NCBI GenBank assembly: GCA_024734495.1
Contig: JALMQS010000269.1
Coordinates: 62,001 to 126,000 of the forward strand
DNA from: Forficula auricularia
Taxonomy: Eukaryota; Arthropoda; Insecta; Dermaptera; Forficulidae
Direction: 5' to 3'
Length of the DNA stretch: 64,000 nucleotides
In this document: piece after piece, positions 57,901-64,000 of the stretch
Position numbering within the stretch: position 1 is the stretch's first letter
Layout: every line of letters starts with the position of its first letter
Translations under genes and position numbers: made by a program
The notes under the pieces: generated by a model
Told to the model about the DNA's origin: nothing
Database searches by the model: none
Seen by the model: the letters and a program-made list of their open reading frames with translations, nothing else

Positions 57901-60900
57901 TTGAATATAATTGTAATTAAAAATAATATTAATATACACCGAGGTTCTTTCGTTGGCCCTTTTATAAATCCTGAAGGAGGGACGATCCTTCGAATTGTCG
58001 GATTTTTTAAGAGAATGAAATTGATATTCTAATTATTTATTTTATAGAAAAATACTCTTAATTAAATTCCCTAATTTTAATATATAATAATATTTGTTAT
58101 GATCTATTAGTGGAATTTAAAATAAAAAAAATAATTAATTTTATTAAAGGAAAATTAATTAATTTTTATTCAAACAACTTCAAAATTATCTCAATTAACA
58201 ATAAACCCATCAAAAACAACTTAGCCGAAGATGAGACCGTGACAGATCGAATTGTCAACACAAAAAACCCCTAATCCGTGAATTTCATCTAAATCGGTTT
58301 CGATATTCCCACTAGTTTTTGAGATAGCTCGTCCACAAAAATTTGGTAACGCACAGACTAACTAACAAACATTTCGACAAAACAATTGTTATTTCGAAAA
58401 ATATAATTTTTTCGAAGTTCACTTATTAGAGCTTTTTTGTAGACCGAAATGCCATAGTTTCGCCCAATTTTTTTAACCAAAATAGTTTCAGCCGTTTTTG
58501 AGATATTTCGAAAAAAAAAGAAGCAAAAAACCACTTTTTTCATGCACGATTACAATTCTGGACCATACCCTGATAAAGTAAAAAATTTATCTTTTCGTTG
58601 GCCTGACTTTTTGAAATTCAAGGGACTCGAGTGCAACAAGCTTTAAATTTTAAAAAATAAGAAGCTGACATTTTAAATTAAATTTGCCATGTTGCATTGT
58701 AGCTTTTATATTTATTTGCATTTTCTTAAATAATTTCAAACTTCACACATGAATATAAATTATTATTAATTAATGTGAAAATTGAAAAATTTACCTTTCC
58801 TATTTGCATGCAGAGTTCTCGTGTAGGTGTCATAATAATAGAAATCGGACCGTCGGTATCTTCGAGAGATGGCTGATCCATAATGTGTCTTAACATAGGC
58901 AACACAAAAGCCAATGTTTTACCTAAAATAAAATTTTTTAAAAATTAGACAATAGCATTTATGTTAAATCATTCAAGAGAGCAGAAAAGATCAATTGACT
59001 TTTTAGAAAATTTTAGTGATTTGTTAATTTTTTGTCTACGAATAGTTTGAATTAAAAAAATGAAAGTTGAGATCCTCAATTATCGAAAGAATCGCAATGG
59101 CTTTACTTAAGGGCATACTATATAGCAAAGGTGGCCACAACGTGGCTCGCGAGCCGCATGCGGCTCTTCAGTCAATCTCGTGCGGCTCTTGAACCCTCTT
59201 GAATAATACTGATTTTAAAAAGTACAGGGTGGGGCATAAAGATCTAACCACATTTTGAAGAGGTATAAAAAAATGAAAAAATTTAACTAGGAAAAAACTG
59301 AATATATTTTTGAAAAGAACATAAAATAATTTTTTTTTATGTATTTTAAACATTATCAGACAAAAAGAGGGGGGGGGAGGGTTCCAAAATGAAAATTCTA
59401 GCCCTTTCGACCAAACTCAACCAAATTTTATATACATATTCTGTGGACTCCCAGAAGGCTAGAAATGCAAAAACTTATACCCAAAATAGGGGGGGGGGTC
59501 AAAAATGGAAATTCTAGCCCTTTCGACCAAACTCAACCAAATTTTGTATACATATTCTGTGGACCCCCAGAAGGCCAGAAATGAAAAAACTAACCACCCA
59601 AAACGGGGGGATTGTCAAAATTGAATATTCTAGCCCTTTCAACCAAAATCAACCAAAATTTTGTATACCCAGAGGGCTAGAAATGCAAAAACTAACCACC
59701 CTAAATTGGGGGAGGGTCAAAAATGAAAATTCTAGCCCTTTCGACCAAACTATGTATACAAAATTTGGTTAGTTTTTGCATTTCTAGCCTTCTTGGGATC
59801 CACAGAATATGTATACAAAATTTGGTTGAGTTTGATCAAAAGGGCTAGAATATTTTTTTTGACCCCCCCCCCCTTTTGTCTGATAATGTTAAAAATACAT
59901 TAAAAAAAATTTCATTTATTTTCTTTTCAAAAATAAATTTAGTTTTTTTCTAGTTAAATTTTTTCATTTTTATATCTCTTCAAAATGTAGATCTTTATGC
60001 CACACCCTGTATAATAATTAATTTAAAAAAATAATAATACAAAAATTATTTTTGTAATGTTATAAGTAAGTAGAGCAAAAAATATATGTTACTTCATTTA
60101 TATTTTATAAAATAAAAAATGTGTCTTTTTTTTAATAAACCATTAATTATTAATTTCCAAACAATGTGGCTCGCTTTGAAACAGTTTTATAAATTTGCGG
60201 CTGCCAAAGTTAAGGTTAGTGGCCACCCCTGTATATAGATTTAGATTTAGATTTATTTATTGAATGCTCTGAAGATGTTCTCCTCCTAGAGCAAAAAAGA
60301 TTATGTAGTAAAATTAAATTAAATATAGGTACTTTTCTAATTAATATATTAAATAATAATTAATATTAATAAGTTGTTGTAGGGAAATAAGGACAATAGC
60401 TTATGCAAATATTTTTTATTTTTTGCCAACGTTTCGTCAACTTTGTTGACTTCCTCAGGGCTCTAAAAAATGAAAGGTCTCAATTAGTAGATGTTATAAT
60501 ATGTACTAATTGAGGCTATATTTTTTGAAATTTTAGGGCTGTGCCTCATCCACGGACCGCACGCCACTGATAGATATTCACAAAGAGAAACAAAGAGGTT
60601 GTCCTCTGCTTGATGCAAATAAACATACACACATATATATCGAAATTGTATATCTGTATATATATATTATTTATTTGTTTGAGACTATAGTTTCGAAGAC
60701 TTGGTCTTCATCATCATTCTTTTTTAATTATAAATATTATTTTTCATTATTTTTATTTGCATCAAGCAGAAGACAACCTCATTGATTTCTCCTTATGAAT
60801 CATCAACTCTGCTACTTTTGGAAAAACTACTATTAAATCTTTTGAAAATGTAGTATTTTATGTCGTCTTACCACTTCCGGTCTTTGCAATGCCTATTAAG

Positions 60901-63900
60901 TCTCTTCCAGACATAATTGCTGGAATAGCTTGGGCTTGAATGGGCGTTGGCTTTTCATAATTTAATTTTTTCAAAACATCCAATTCTTTCTTACTAACTC
61001 CGCATTGAGCCCAAGTTTTCACAGGTTTAGGACAACCTTTGCCTAAGAAAAAAAAATAATTAAATTAAAATAATGAATAAATACATAAAGATAAAAGTAA
61101 ATAAATATTATATAAAATATTCATTTACTATGAGTTAAGATTTCTACGTCACTTATTTCACATTAAAATTAAAAAAATAAAAGAGGTTAAAAATAAAATG
61201 AGAGAGTCTTCTGTTTTTTAAATAAAATAATTTTTAATTATTTCTAGAGACTATAGTTTCGAAGGCATTGCCTTCATCATCAGTCTATCACAAATATTTC
61301 AAATTAGTTACAAATTAAGATTTATACATTGAAAATTTTGAAAAATATATAATGTCTTTTTCTTCATGTTTCCTCTTGGGAGATTAGAATGTAACTTAGT
61401 TAACATGAAGAAAAAGACATTATATATTTTTCAAATTTTCAATGTATAAATCTCAATTTGCAACTAATTTGAAATATTTGTGATAGACCGATGATGAAGG
61501 CAATGCCTTCGAAACTATAGTCTCTAGAAATAATTAAAAATTATTTTATTTAAAAAACAGAAGACTCTCTCATTTTATTTTTAACCTAAAATAAAAACAA
61601 TTCTGTTACCATCGACAGTGAAATCTTTTATTCAACTAATAAAATAAAAGAGGTTTTAAGTGACCTAGAAATCTTAACTCATAGTAAATGAATATTTCAT
61701 ATAATATTTATTTATTTTTATCTCTATTAAAGATTTTTCACCTTGCACCAAGCCAATAATCTCTATTAATTAATTAATAAATACATAAATCGGTCGCTCC
61801 ACCAGGAAGACAACGCTAGTGCAGGTGCACTATAAAACTAAACACTTCTTTCATTCCTTCAAATTGGCGGGTGCTGGAATGAACTTCCATCCAAATTTCA
61901 TGCAAACCCGACTCTTGGTGCTCTCAGGACTTCGTTCTTTATGGATCCCACCCAATAACTGATACTCCTTACTCTTATTTCCTTTATGTCTTCTAATCTT
62001 TCTCTACTTTTTTTTTCTCTTCTTCTCCCATAAAATTTGTGTATTGGTGGACTCTTTTGCCAAATTTGTAAAATATTGTTGCTAAATTATGTATAAACAC
62101 TAGGTGGGACCTAAGATCCTATGTTTGTATACTTTGTGAAATAAATAAATAAATAAAATAAATAAATAAAAATTATTCATGAAGAAATCAATCATTTGGT
62201 TACCTTTAACTCGAATTCCTTCAAGTTCTTCTTTATAAAGGTCCACTTCTTCTTGCGTCATTCGTGCAATTTCAGGTACTTCTACATAGAAATTCTTTCT
62301 AAAAGGCTGATATTCCACGGTCGAGTGATCAACCTAAAATTAAACCAGATGAAAATTTAGAGTTAACAACATATTATATTTAAATGACAATGAGTTCATG
62401 TGAAAACAGTGCAAAACATTTTAGAGATTATAAATCTGAAAATTGAGTTCAAATATTTGTAAATGGCGATAATACTTTAATCTAAAATTATCATTGTAAT
62501 TTATATAGAGAAAAAAATGTAAATTATATTTTATAATAAAAATATAGAATCAATTTTTGTACTATTAAATTTATATATTAATAAAAAAATAAACCACGAT
62601 TCGATCACTTACTTCATCAGAAGCAAGTCTTCGTTATTTTCATAGCATCTCAGGGAAAGTACCCGAATTACGTGACAGTTACGTTCAGGGGGGTCTTCAA
62701 AATACCACGCTTGGTCACAAGGGCGGGGGGGGGGGGGGCTTAGGTATTCGTCACGTAGTCAATATCCTCTAGGGAAATCTCGTGCTTTTTCGAGCTTTAT
62801 TAAAGCGCACAGCGTGCGCAGGCCAACAAGTTCGAGCAATGGCTTGGCCGTACACGCTGTACGCTATTTACATGAACCATTTCGAGCCAATTTCGACCCC
62901 CCTGCAACTCGGAACCCAATTGAGATACAGAACTGAAATTATACATATGCAATTATGTAATCCATCTTGAAGAGAGTACCGAATTTCAATAATATAGCTT
63001 AAATGGATTCTGAGATATGGACCTGAGAAAATAGCTAATTTTGGCACTCACTGACAGGTCATCAAAACCTATAGGGTACTTCCAATCATTCCAGCATTTG
63101 GCAGAACTTGGCCAGTTTTTTCACAGAATGTTTTGGTTTAGATTCAAATTACGTCACGCGGCAATCACCGTATTAATAAAAACAAATATGTACCAAATTA
63201 ATTATTTTTTTAACTTTCTGTTTGCAAAAATGATTTAAAACCATATTTATGAATTGCTACGTGAAAACTAGAAGGGGGGGGGGGGGGGGGGAATTGGGTC
63301 ACGTAATTTGGGTACGTTCTCTCATACTTGATAAAGATGTGTAGATCGAAACCTCGATGATTTTTAATAAATCTGTGTAATTTAAAAATTTTTGATTTTG
63401 ATCAAAAAGTTGGAATAAACAATTAAATAGAATTTTAACCAACTCATAAAAAAATTGTAGTTTTTAATTTTTATTTGCTATCTAGAGTGAATTACTTATA
63501 ATGAATAATATTAAATGGTAATGATTTCATTCTACATCCTAGTCTTTCTTTATGACGGATAAAATTATAAGGATTTCTGGCTCACTGATGAAGGCAACGA
63601 GAGCCTAGGGCGGACCTCTTTTTCTCTGCTAAGGGGCCTACCATAAATTACGTCACACGAATCTCAAAATTTTTAAAACCCCCTCCCCCAGTGTCACATT
63701 TCATTGACCCCCTGTATTGGGACGTCACACTATCACTTTTATACCCTAATAACTGTAGACATTTTTTTTATAAATTAAACTCAACTAAAGGGATTTAATA
63801 TAAGTACCTATTTTAAGTTTAACTTTATTTTTATTCATATCATTTAATAAACTAGTCATTATTACTTTGTGCTAAATTTCTATTTCAAATCGTTGCCTAC

Positions 63901-64000
63901 CTTTCCCAATTCTTTGCGTTGTTTTGGTTGTAGTCCAGCTGCAGCCGTATTTAAATCCTCTTCCTCTTCTTCGGATGAATATTCCAGACCATCTTGATTT
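38695..64000 (-). CDS. Ddx46: DDX46/Prp5-type DEAD-box RNA helicase (13 visible exons, 5' end outside)
   Basis: This gene encodes the nuclear ATPase that remodels U2 snRNP for stable branch-site binding in prespliceosome formation. About 754 codons are visible; the animal protein is about 1030 residues, so the N-terminal RS-rich part lies beyond the window. Exons, 5' to 3': 64000-63901, 62333-62204, 61042-60872, 58922-58795, 57645-57409, 56505-56386, 55079-54819, 52113-51895, 49348-49169, 46156-45986, 44150-43875 (or 43871), 41152-40983, 38793-38695. Motifs: Q motif [16 protein letters not shown], Ia PTREL, Ib [42 protein letters not shown]. The order, the acidic GLEYSSEEE entry and the terminus KARYKVL identify DDX46 rather than DDX42 or DDX23. 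All junctions use GT-AG. Ten introns are phase 0 and those flanking exon 61042-60872 are phase 1; only the 43.9/41.2-kb junction has a phase problem. Confidence 0.97.
38913..39130. mobile_element. Foldback family E (intronic)
   Basis: The words GGTGAAACATGATATTTC and AAAACTCAAAGAGGTTTTTA are mirrored around 39045. A minus-strand hammerhead-like motif lies at 39005-39036. Confidence 0.75.
39005..39036 (-). ncRNA. Hammerhead-like motif
   Basis: CTGATGA, one base, GGA/TCC hairpin, GAAA, TATATTG; identical core to 23437-23467. Confidence 0.4.
39297..39457. mobile_element. Short palindromic MITE, family F (intronic)
   Basis: Ends AGGGGTGAACCGCG and CGCGGTTCACCCCT, with ACAATAGATGAAGGG in the centre as in the copy at 4131-4293. 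Confidence 0.78.
39490..39750. mobile_element. Foldback family E, second intronic copy
   Basis: Palindrome with GTGTAGTTTCACAGTGAAT on the left and CACTGTGAAACTACACGC on the right. A degenerate hammerhead-like motif (CTGATGATGGACTAGCC...GAAA) is at 39597-39628. Confidence 0.7.
39869..40560. mobile_element. Foldback family D (intronic, right end missing)
   Basis: It starts CAGGGTGTGGAAGCATAAAG after TA. The two halves mirror AACCAAATTTTGTATACAT words around G and C homopolymers (40139-40153, 40480-40497). An AT microsatellite lies near 39967. Confidence 0.7.
40983..41152 (-). CDS. Ddx46: DDX46 exon 12
   Basis: Encodes [40 protein letters not shown] and [10 protein letters not shown]. This is the KH-like C-terminal block. 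Its only good acceptor (TTTTCAAG) leaves TT before the GCT codon for the first Ala. Confidence 0.9.
41434..41660 (-). mobile_element. Helitron 3' end with C-rich body (intronic)
   Basis: On the minus strand AAAGGC-A-GCCTTT forms a hairpin followed by CAGCTAG and T, a Helitron 3' end. The C-rich body resembles 12797-13004. Overlapping open frames on both strands here are composition artefacts. Confidence 0.55.
42015..42982. mobile_element. Foldback transposon with two opposing transposase 3' ends
   Basis: Ends CAGGGTGCTTCA and TGAAGCACCTG are flanked by TA (42013-42014, 42983-42984). The plus strand encodes a piece with [14 protein letters not shown] and, in shifted frames, [17 protein letters not shown] and VKDGVYK. 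The minus strand of the left half encodes [19 protein letters not shown], the same domain. So the element is a head-to-head derivative of a DDE-type transposon of the Tc1/mariner superfamily. All frames are broken. Confidence 0.75.
43012..43240. mobile_element. Foldback family H (intronic)
   Basis: GAAGGAGACAATAAAAGA on the left mirrors TTATTGTCTCCTTC on the right. The centre holds a hammerhead-like motif (43097-43129). The right end continues CTGCTACCATCGGCACAAAA, as in related copies. Confidence 0.7.
43097..43129 (+). ncRNA. Hammerhead-like motif (best match to core)
   Basis: CTGATGA exactly as in the hammerhead core, one extra A, a GAGG/CCTC hairpin, GAAA, then CTAGTC. Read as a hammerhead, A15.1-C15.2 pair with G16.2-U16.1 across TA, and C is the cleavage-site base. 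AGA before and TCT-like bases after could form helix I. Confidence 0.45.
43310..43539 (+). mobile_element. Helitron 3' end, family J type (intronic)
   Basis: A G-rich body ends with hairpin ACCGAGCATCGCTCGGT (43510-43526), ten bases, then CTAG followed by T. This is a textbook Helitron terminus and shares the hairpin with 37894-37910 and 57747-57763. Confidence 0.7.
43875..44150 (-). CDS. Ddx46: DDX46 exon 11
   Basis: Encodes [38 protein letters not shown] and [14 protein letters not shown]. The best donor (CAA then GTGAGT) is phase 0, but the next exon needs one extra base; a second GT four bases on (43871) would fit. Confidence 0.9.
44247..44508. mobile_element. hAT-type MITE with perfect 8-bp TSD (intronic)
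   Basis: CAAGGGCGGATCCAGG and CCTGGATCCGCCCTTG are inverted ends of a 262-bp element. TATATTGG is duplicated on both sides (44239-44246, 44509-44516), as expected for a hAT insertion. It contains C- and G-runs. Confidence 0.88.
45000..45488. mobile_element. hAT-type MITE family G (intronic)
   Basis: It begins CAGAGGTTTCCAAACTGTG and ends AAAAGTTTGGGAAGCCCTG. Flanks GGCTAAGT and GACTAAGT form an 8-bp duplication with one mismatch. A partial copy lies at 24497-24860. Confidence 0.8.
45986..46156 (-). CDS. Ddx46: DDX46 exon 10
   Basis: Encodes [18 protein letters not shown] and an Ala/Gly-rich segment ending QASATDK. The least conserved exon; the acidic start matches DSDDED of the animal protein. 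Confidence 0.93.
46345..46540. repeat. Family H piece nested in family B
   Basis: It contains TTGCCGAGAGTAGCAGAG, a hammerhead-like motif and CATCAAGCAGAGGACAACC. Family B sequence continues on either side. Confidence 0.6.
46405..46439 (+). ncRNA. Hammerhead-like motif
   Basis: GTGATGA (G for C3), one base, GAAGAC/GTCTTC hairpin with CAA loop, GAAA, CTATAGTC. The CTATAG palindrome would give a two-base-pair helix III. Confidence 0.42.
47207..48085. other. Intronic stretch, nothing recognised
   Basis: AT-rich intron of the helicase gene without an identifiable element. Confidence 0.4.
48090..48123 (+). ncRNA. Hammerhead-like motif
   Basis: CTGAAGA, one base, GGG...CCC hairpin, GAAA, CATGTA. 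The final palindrome CATG differs from other copies but keeps the same pairing; the cleavage-site base would be A. Confidence 0.42.
48636..48668 (-). ncRNA. Hammerhead-like motif, left arm
   Basis: On the minus strand CTGAAGA, one base, GGAGG/CCTCC hairpin, GAAACGTC. The partner copy is at 48925-48956. Confidence 0.45.
48925..48956 (+). ncRNA. Hammerhead-like motif, right arm
   Basis: CTGAAGA, one base, GGAGG/CCTCC hairpin, GAAACGTC, then AATAAATTACACC about 30 bp on. Confidence 0.45.
49169..49348 (-). CDS. Ddx46: DDX46 exon 9
   Basis: Encodes the C-terminal extension with [35 protein letters not shown] and [11 protein letters not shown], a block specific to DDX46-type helicases. Confidence 0.95.
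49574..49606 (-). ncRNA. Hammerhead-like motif
   Basis: On the minus strand CTGAAGA, one base, GTC...GAC hairpin with long loop, GAAACGTC. Confidence 0.4.
49742..49922 (-). repeat. tRNA-derived SINE (intronic)
   Basis: On the minus strand a tRNA-like head reads GCCAGATGGCCCGGATTGC, then the B-box GGTTCGATTCC, followed by a tail with CTTCTGACATAGAATT and ATCCATTCCATCGGATTTAA. No cloverleaf closes properly, so it is a SINE rather than a tRNA gene. Confidence 0.65.
50125..50215 (-). repeat. SINE tail fragment
   Basis: It matches the 3' part of the SINE at 49742-49922 (GGTGTCATCTATTAAATC and ATATGTCAGAAGGG). Confidence 0.6.
50216..51090. other. Intronic stretch, nothing recognised
   Basis: AT-rich intron sequence; no gene or repeat boundary recognised. 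Confidence 0.4.
51096..51818 (+). mobile_element. Helentron/DINE-like family A, internally deleted copy (intronic)
   Basis: The 5' hairpin (51096-51125) and about 200 bp of the 5' constant block are followed directly by 120-bp units in inverted orientation (51310-51700), then the 3' end with GCAACG/CGTTGC hairpin (51798-51812). The microsatellite and second constant block are missing. Confidence 0.7.
51895..52113 (-). CDS. Ddx46: DDX46 exon 8
   Basis: Encodes [14 protein letters not shown] (motif V) and [20 protein letters not shown] (motif VI). Cys replaces the usual Ala in HRAGRTGR; the arginine fingers are kept. Confidence 0.97.
52114..52558. other. Intronic stretch, nothing recognised
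   Basis: AT-rich intron sequence without recognised features. Confidence 0.4.
52560..53230 (-). pseudogene. Dead Tc1/mariner-like transposase element (intronic)
   Basis: Ends GTCAACAAAAACCGGACATT and a similar reversed end near 53195-53225 bound about 670 bp. On the minus strand broken frames read [38 protein letters not shown] and [10 protein letters not shown], a pattern of Tc1/mariner transposases (helix-turn-helix, VxEDLxYKSY, then xxNSPDLxPxD). The catalytic centre is largely deleted. Confidence 0.7.
53231..54060. other. Intronic stretch, nothing recognised
   Basis: AT-rich intron sequence; short frames here are random. Confidence 0.4.
54070..54600 (+). repeat. Four dispersed copies of a GGGACGGAATTGACA-type word
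   Basis: The word occurs at 54070, 54236, 54416 and 54587 with intervals of 166, 180 and 171 bp. Between them the sequence is hardly similar. It may be a decayed tandem array or spaced binding sites. Confidence 0.45.
54819..55079 (-). CDS. Ddx46: DDX46 exon 7
   Basis: Begins RecA domain 2: [25 protein letters not shown], motif [12 protein letters not shown] and [15 protein letters not shown]. Confidence 0.96.
55150..55345 (-). repeat. tRNA-derived SINE, diverged copy (intronic)
   Basis: Same organisation as at 49742-49922 in reverse: tail words near 55160, then the decayed B-box region near 55275-55290. Confidence 0.55.
55512..55655 (+). repeat. tRNA-derived SINE, plus-strand copy (intronic)
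   Basis: CCAATTAGTCCGGATCGC, the B-box GGTTCGATTCC, then ATAATCCATTCCATCCC and GATCTAGTAGATGAAAACC. It faces the copy at 55150-55345, so the pair forms an inverted repeat. Confidence 0.62.
55670..56380. other. Intronic stretch with a lone hAT-like end
   Basis: No gene. GGTTGGACACCCCTG (55941-55955) resembles a hAT inverted terminal repeat, but no partner was identified. Confidence 0.35.
56386..56505 (-). CDS. Ddx46: DDX46 exon 6
   Basis: Encodes [13 protein letters not shown], motif [12 protein letters not shown] and the end of RecA domain 1 ([14 protein letters not shown]). Confidence 0.96.
56579..56775 (-). pseudogene. LINE 3' coding end (RTE-like)
   Basis: On the minus strand [20 protein letters not shown], then [18 protein letters not shown] and SNQS stop. 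The pattern RxRPRLxxxxQ...lAxDRxxWRxxV is the C terminus of many endonuclease/RT LINEs in arthropods. Upstream the frame runs into the C-rich Helitron body and is not real there. Confidence 0.65.
56780..56949 (+). mobile_element. C-rich Helitron body with CTAG end
   Basis: Same low-complexity body as 12797-13004 in the opposite orientation. It ends GGCCGCCGAAG-CTAG followed by T; half of the terminal hairpin is deleted. Confidence 0.45.
56958..57221 (+). mobile_element. Short nonautonomous Helitron (264 bp, intronic)
   Basis: It starts TCAAAGGG after an A and ends with hairpin AGGCGTGCC-AAA-GGCACGCCT (57190-57210), eight bases, CTAG and a flanking T. Both termini and the A/T insertion context fit a Helitron. 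It lies 8 bp from the previous Helitron end. Confidence 0.75.
57409..57645 (-). CDS. Ddx46: DDX46 exon 5
   Basis: Encodes [20 protein letters not shown], motif Ib [10 protein letters not shown] and motif [18 protein letters not shown], the Mg-ATP coordinating Walker B box. Confidence 0.97.
57735..58290 (-). mobile_element. Helitron family J, reverse copy (intronic)
   Basis: The 3' hairpin is at 57747-57763 (read on minus). At 58190-58290 the sequence matches the family J interior (CCCATCAAAAACAA, CGTGACAGATCGAATTG). It merges with a family B piece at 58295. Confidence 0.55.
58295..58579 (-). mobile_element. Helentron-like family B, 5' part, reverse (intronic)
   Basis: The 5' end is at 58579, followed on the minus strand by GTGCATGAAAAAAGTG, the TTCGAAATATCTC block and the GAGCTATCTCAAAAACTAG region. 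Confidence 0.6.
58795..58922 (-). CDS. Ddx46: DDX46 exon 4
   Basis: Completes GKT of motif I and carries [12 protein letters not shown] and motif Ia PTREL. The following CMQIGK has Cys where most orthologs have Ala (ELALQI). Confidence 0.95.
59126..60231. mobile_element. hAT-like MITE split by a nested MITE (intronic)
   Basis: Left part CAAAGGTGGCCACAACGTGG with GCGGCTCT repeats; right part ends GTTAGTGGCCACCCCTG. TATATAG is duplicated at 59119-59125 and 60232-60238. The 785-bp family D element 59225-60009 sits inside. Confidence 0.7.
59225..60009. mobile_element. Foldback family D, complete copy (intronic, nested)
   Basis: Ends CAGGGTGGGGCATAAAGATC and GATCTTTATGCCACACCCTG, with TA on both sides (59223-59224, 60010-60011). 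Each half repeats CCAAACTCAACCAAATTTTG, CTAGAAATGCAAAAACTAAC and CTAGAATTTTCATTTT-type words in opposite orientation, separated by G runs. A Tc1/mariner-type MITE by ends and target site. Confidence 0.82.
60428..60458 (-). ncRNA. Hammerhead-like motif
   Basis: On the minus strand CTGAGGA, one base, GTCAAC/GTTGAC hairpin, GAAACGTTG. Helix II is fully paired although the sequence is different from other copies. Confidence 0.42.
60575..60845. mobile_element. Foldback family H (intronic)
   Basis: GTTGTCCTCTGCTTGATGCA on the left is mirrored by CATCAAGCAGAAGACAACCT on the right. A minus-strand hammerhead-like motif lies at 60683-60717; the right end shows ATCAACTCTGCTACTTTTGG. Confidence 0.68.
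60683..60717 (-). ncRNA. Hammerhead-like motif
   Basis: On the minus strand TGATGATGAAGACC...GGTCTTCGAAACTATAGTC, the same as 46405-46439 in inverse orientation. Confidence 0.42.
60872..61042 (-). CDS. Ddx46: DDX46 exon 3
   Basis: Encodes [10 protein letters not shown], the Q motif [13 protein letters not shown], and Walker A IAKTGSG, which is completed in the next exon. Contacts the ATP adenine and phosphates. Confidence 0.96.
61249..61283 (-). ncRNA. Hammerhead-like motif, left arm
   Basis: On the minus strand CTGATGA, one base, GAAGGC/GCCTTC hairpin with AAT loop, GAAA, CTATAGTC; AGAC before and GTCT after could pair as helix I. Confidence 0.48.
61489..61523 (+). ncRNA. Hammerhead-like motif, right arm (U4 changed)
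   Basis: Same as the left-arm copy except CCGATGA instead of CTGATGA, a change at an essential core position. Confidence 0.42.
61790..62172 (+). repeat. LINE-like 3' UTR with AAAT tail (intronic)
   Basis: Noncoding sequence ending CTTTGTGAAATAAATAAATA and further AAAT units. AATGAACTTCCATCC and GGTGGGACCTAAGATCC are in the body. The microsatellite tail suggests a non-LTR element 3' end; no coding part is present. Confidence 0.5.
62204..62333 (-). CDS. Ddx46: DDX46 exon 2
   Basis: Encodes [20 protein letters not shown] through EGIRVKG, the PFRKNFY block that precedes the Q motif in DDX46/Prp5 proteins. Phase 1 donor. Confidence 0.95.
62334..62651. other. Intronic stretch, nothing recognised
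   Basis: AT-rich intron sequence without recognised features. Confidence 0.4.
62652..63328. mobile_element. MITE with GTACCC-ATTACGTGAC ends (intronic)
   Basis: Left end AAAGTACCCGAATTACGTGA is mirrored by GTCACGTAATTTGGGTAC on the right. Two G homopolymers (about 62726 and 63274) sit symmetrically inside the ends. Short frames inside are not recognisable proteins. Confidence 0.6.
63329..63900. other. Intronic stretch with a possible MITE end
   Basis: GGGCCTACCATAAATTACGT (63635-63654) resembles the ends of ATTACGTCAC-type MITEs, and GGACGTCACACTATCAC follows near 63720. No gene. Confidence 0.35.
63901..64000 (-). CDS. Ddx46: DDX46 exon 1 of those visible (incomplete)
   Basis: Encodes [19 protein letters not shown] and then [11 protein letters not shown], the acidic stretch before the helicase core. 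Donor GTAGGC at its 3' end; the upstream end lies outside the window. Confidence 0.93.

Larger units (their letters stand above)
61090..61740. mobile_element. 650-bp palindromic element (intronic)
   Basis: The inner arms 61183-61360 and 61410-61590 are near-perfect reverse complements (for example GAAAAAGACATTATATATTT). Outer parts (CATTTACTATGAGTTAAGAT and its complement near 61675-61695) extend the symmetry. Each inner arm has a hammerhead-like motif. Confidence 0.85.

Overview
The window looks like a repeat-rich, AT-rich insect nuclear genome. Three gene copies resemble divergent ionotropic receptors (an arthropod chemoreceptor family). A conserved spliceosomal helicase gene is split by introns of about 0.1 to 3 kb. 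The repeats include a mellifera-type mariner, Jockey-like LINE pieces, Helitrons and many short inverted-repeat elements. I cannot name the species.

Left part (1-38.5 kb). At 0.4-1.8 kb lies the 3' part of a probable LTR retrotransposon carrying an 18-bp minisatellite. An ionotropic receptor cluster follows: IR1 (4667-6316, +) is intact, IR2 (8943-9907, +) is a 5'-truncated copy, and IR3 (21641-19949, -) is full length apart from one frameshift. IR2 and IR3 sit in a 1.66-kb inverted duplication. From 10 to 38 kb I see no cellular gene. This stretch is stacked and nested transposon debris: two families with Helentron/DINE-like architecture, a 1287-bp mariner with lost start codon (29851-31137), an internally deleted second mariner, LINE 3' ends, a dead hAT transposase, Helitron ends and several foldback elements.

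Right part (38.7-64 kb). One gene fills it on the minus strand: the ortholog of DDX46/Prp5, the DEAD-box ATPase that remodels U2 snRNP in prespliceosome assembly. Thirteen coding exons are visible, from the acidic region ahead of the helicase core to the stop codon; the N-terminal RS region lies beyond position 64000. All helicase motifs are present. Exon phases agree at every junction except the last but one. Its introns hold most repeat families seen on the left, including near-perfect palindromes that would make long hairpins in the pre-mRNA.

The most unusual signal is a hammerhead-ribozyme-like sequence pattern, CTGANGA plus one base, a short hairpin, then GAAA followed by a tiny palindrome ending in TC, TA or TT. 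It recurs at 15 or more places, often once in each arm of a foldback repeat. A second signal is the shared terminal design of the two Helentron-like families. All calls were made by reading the sequence; no database search or folding program was run.
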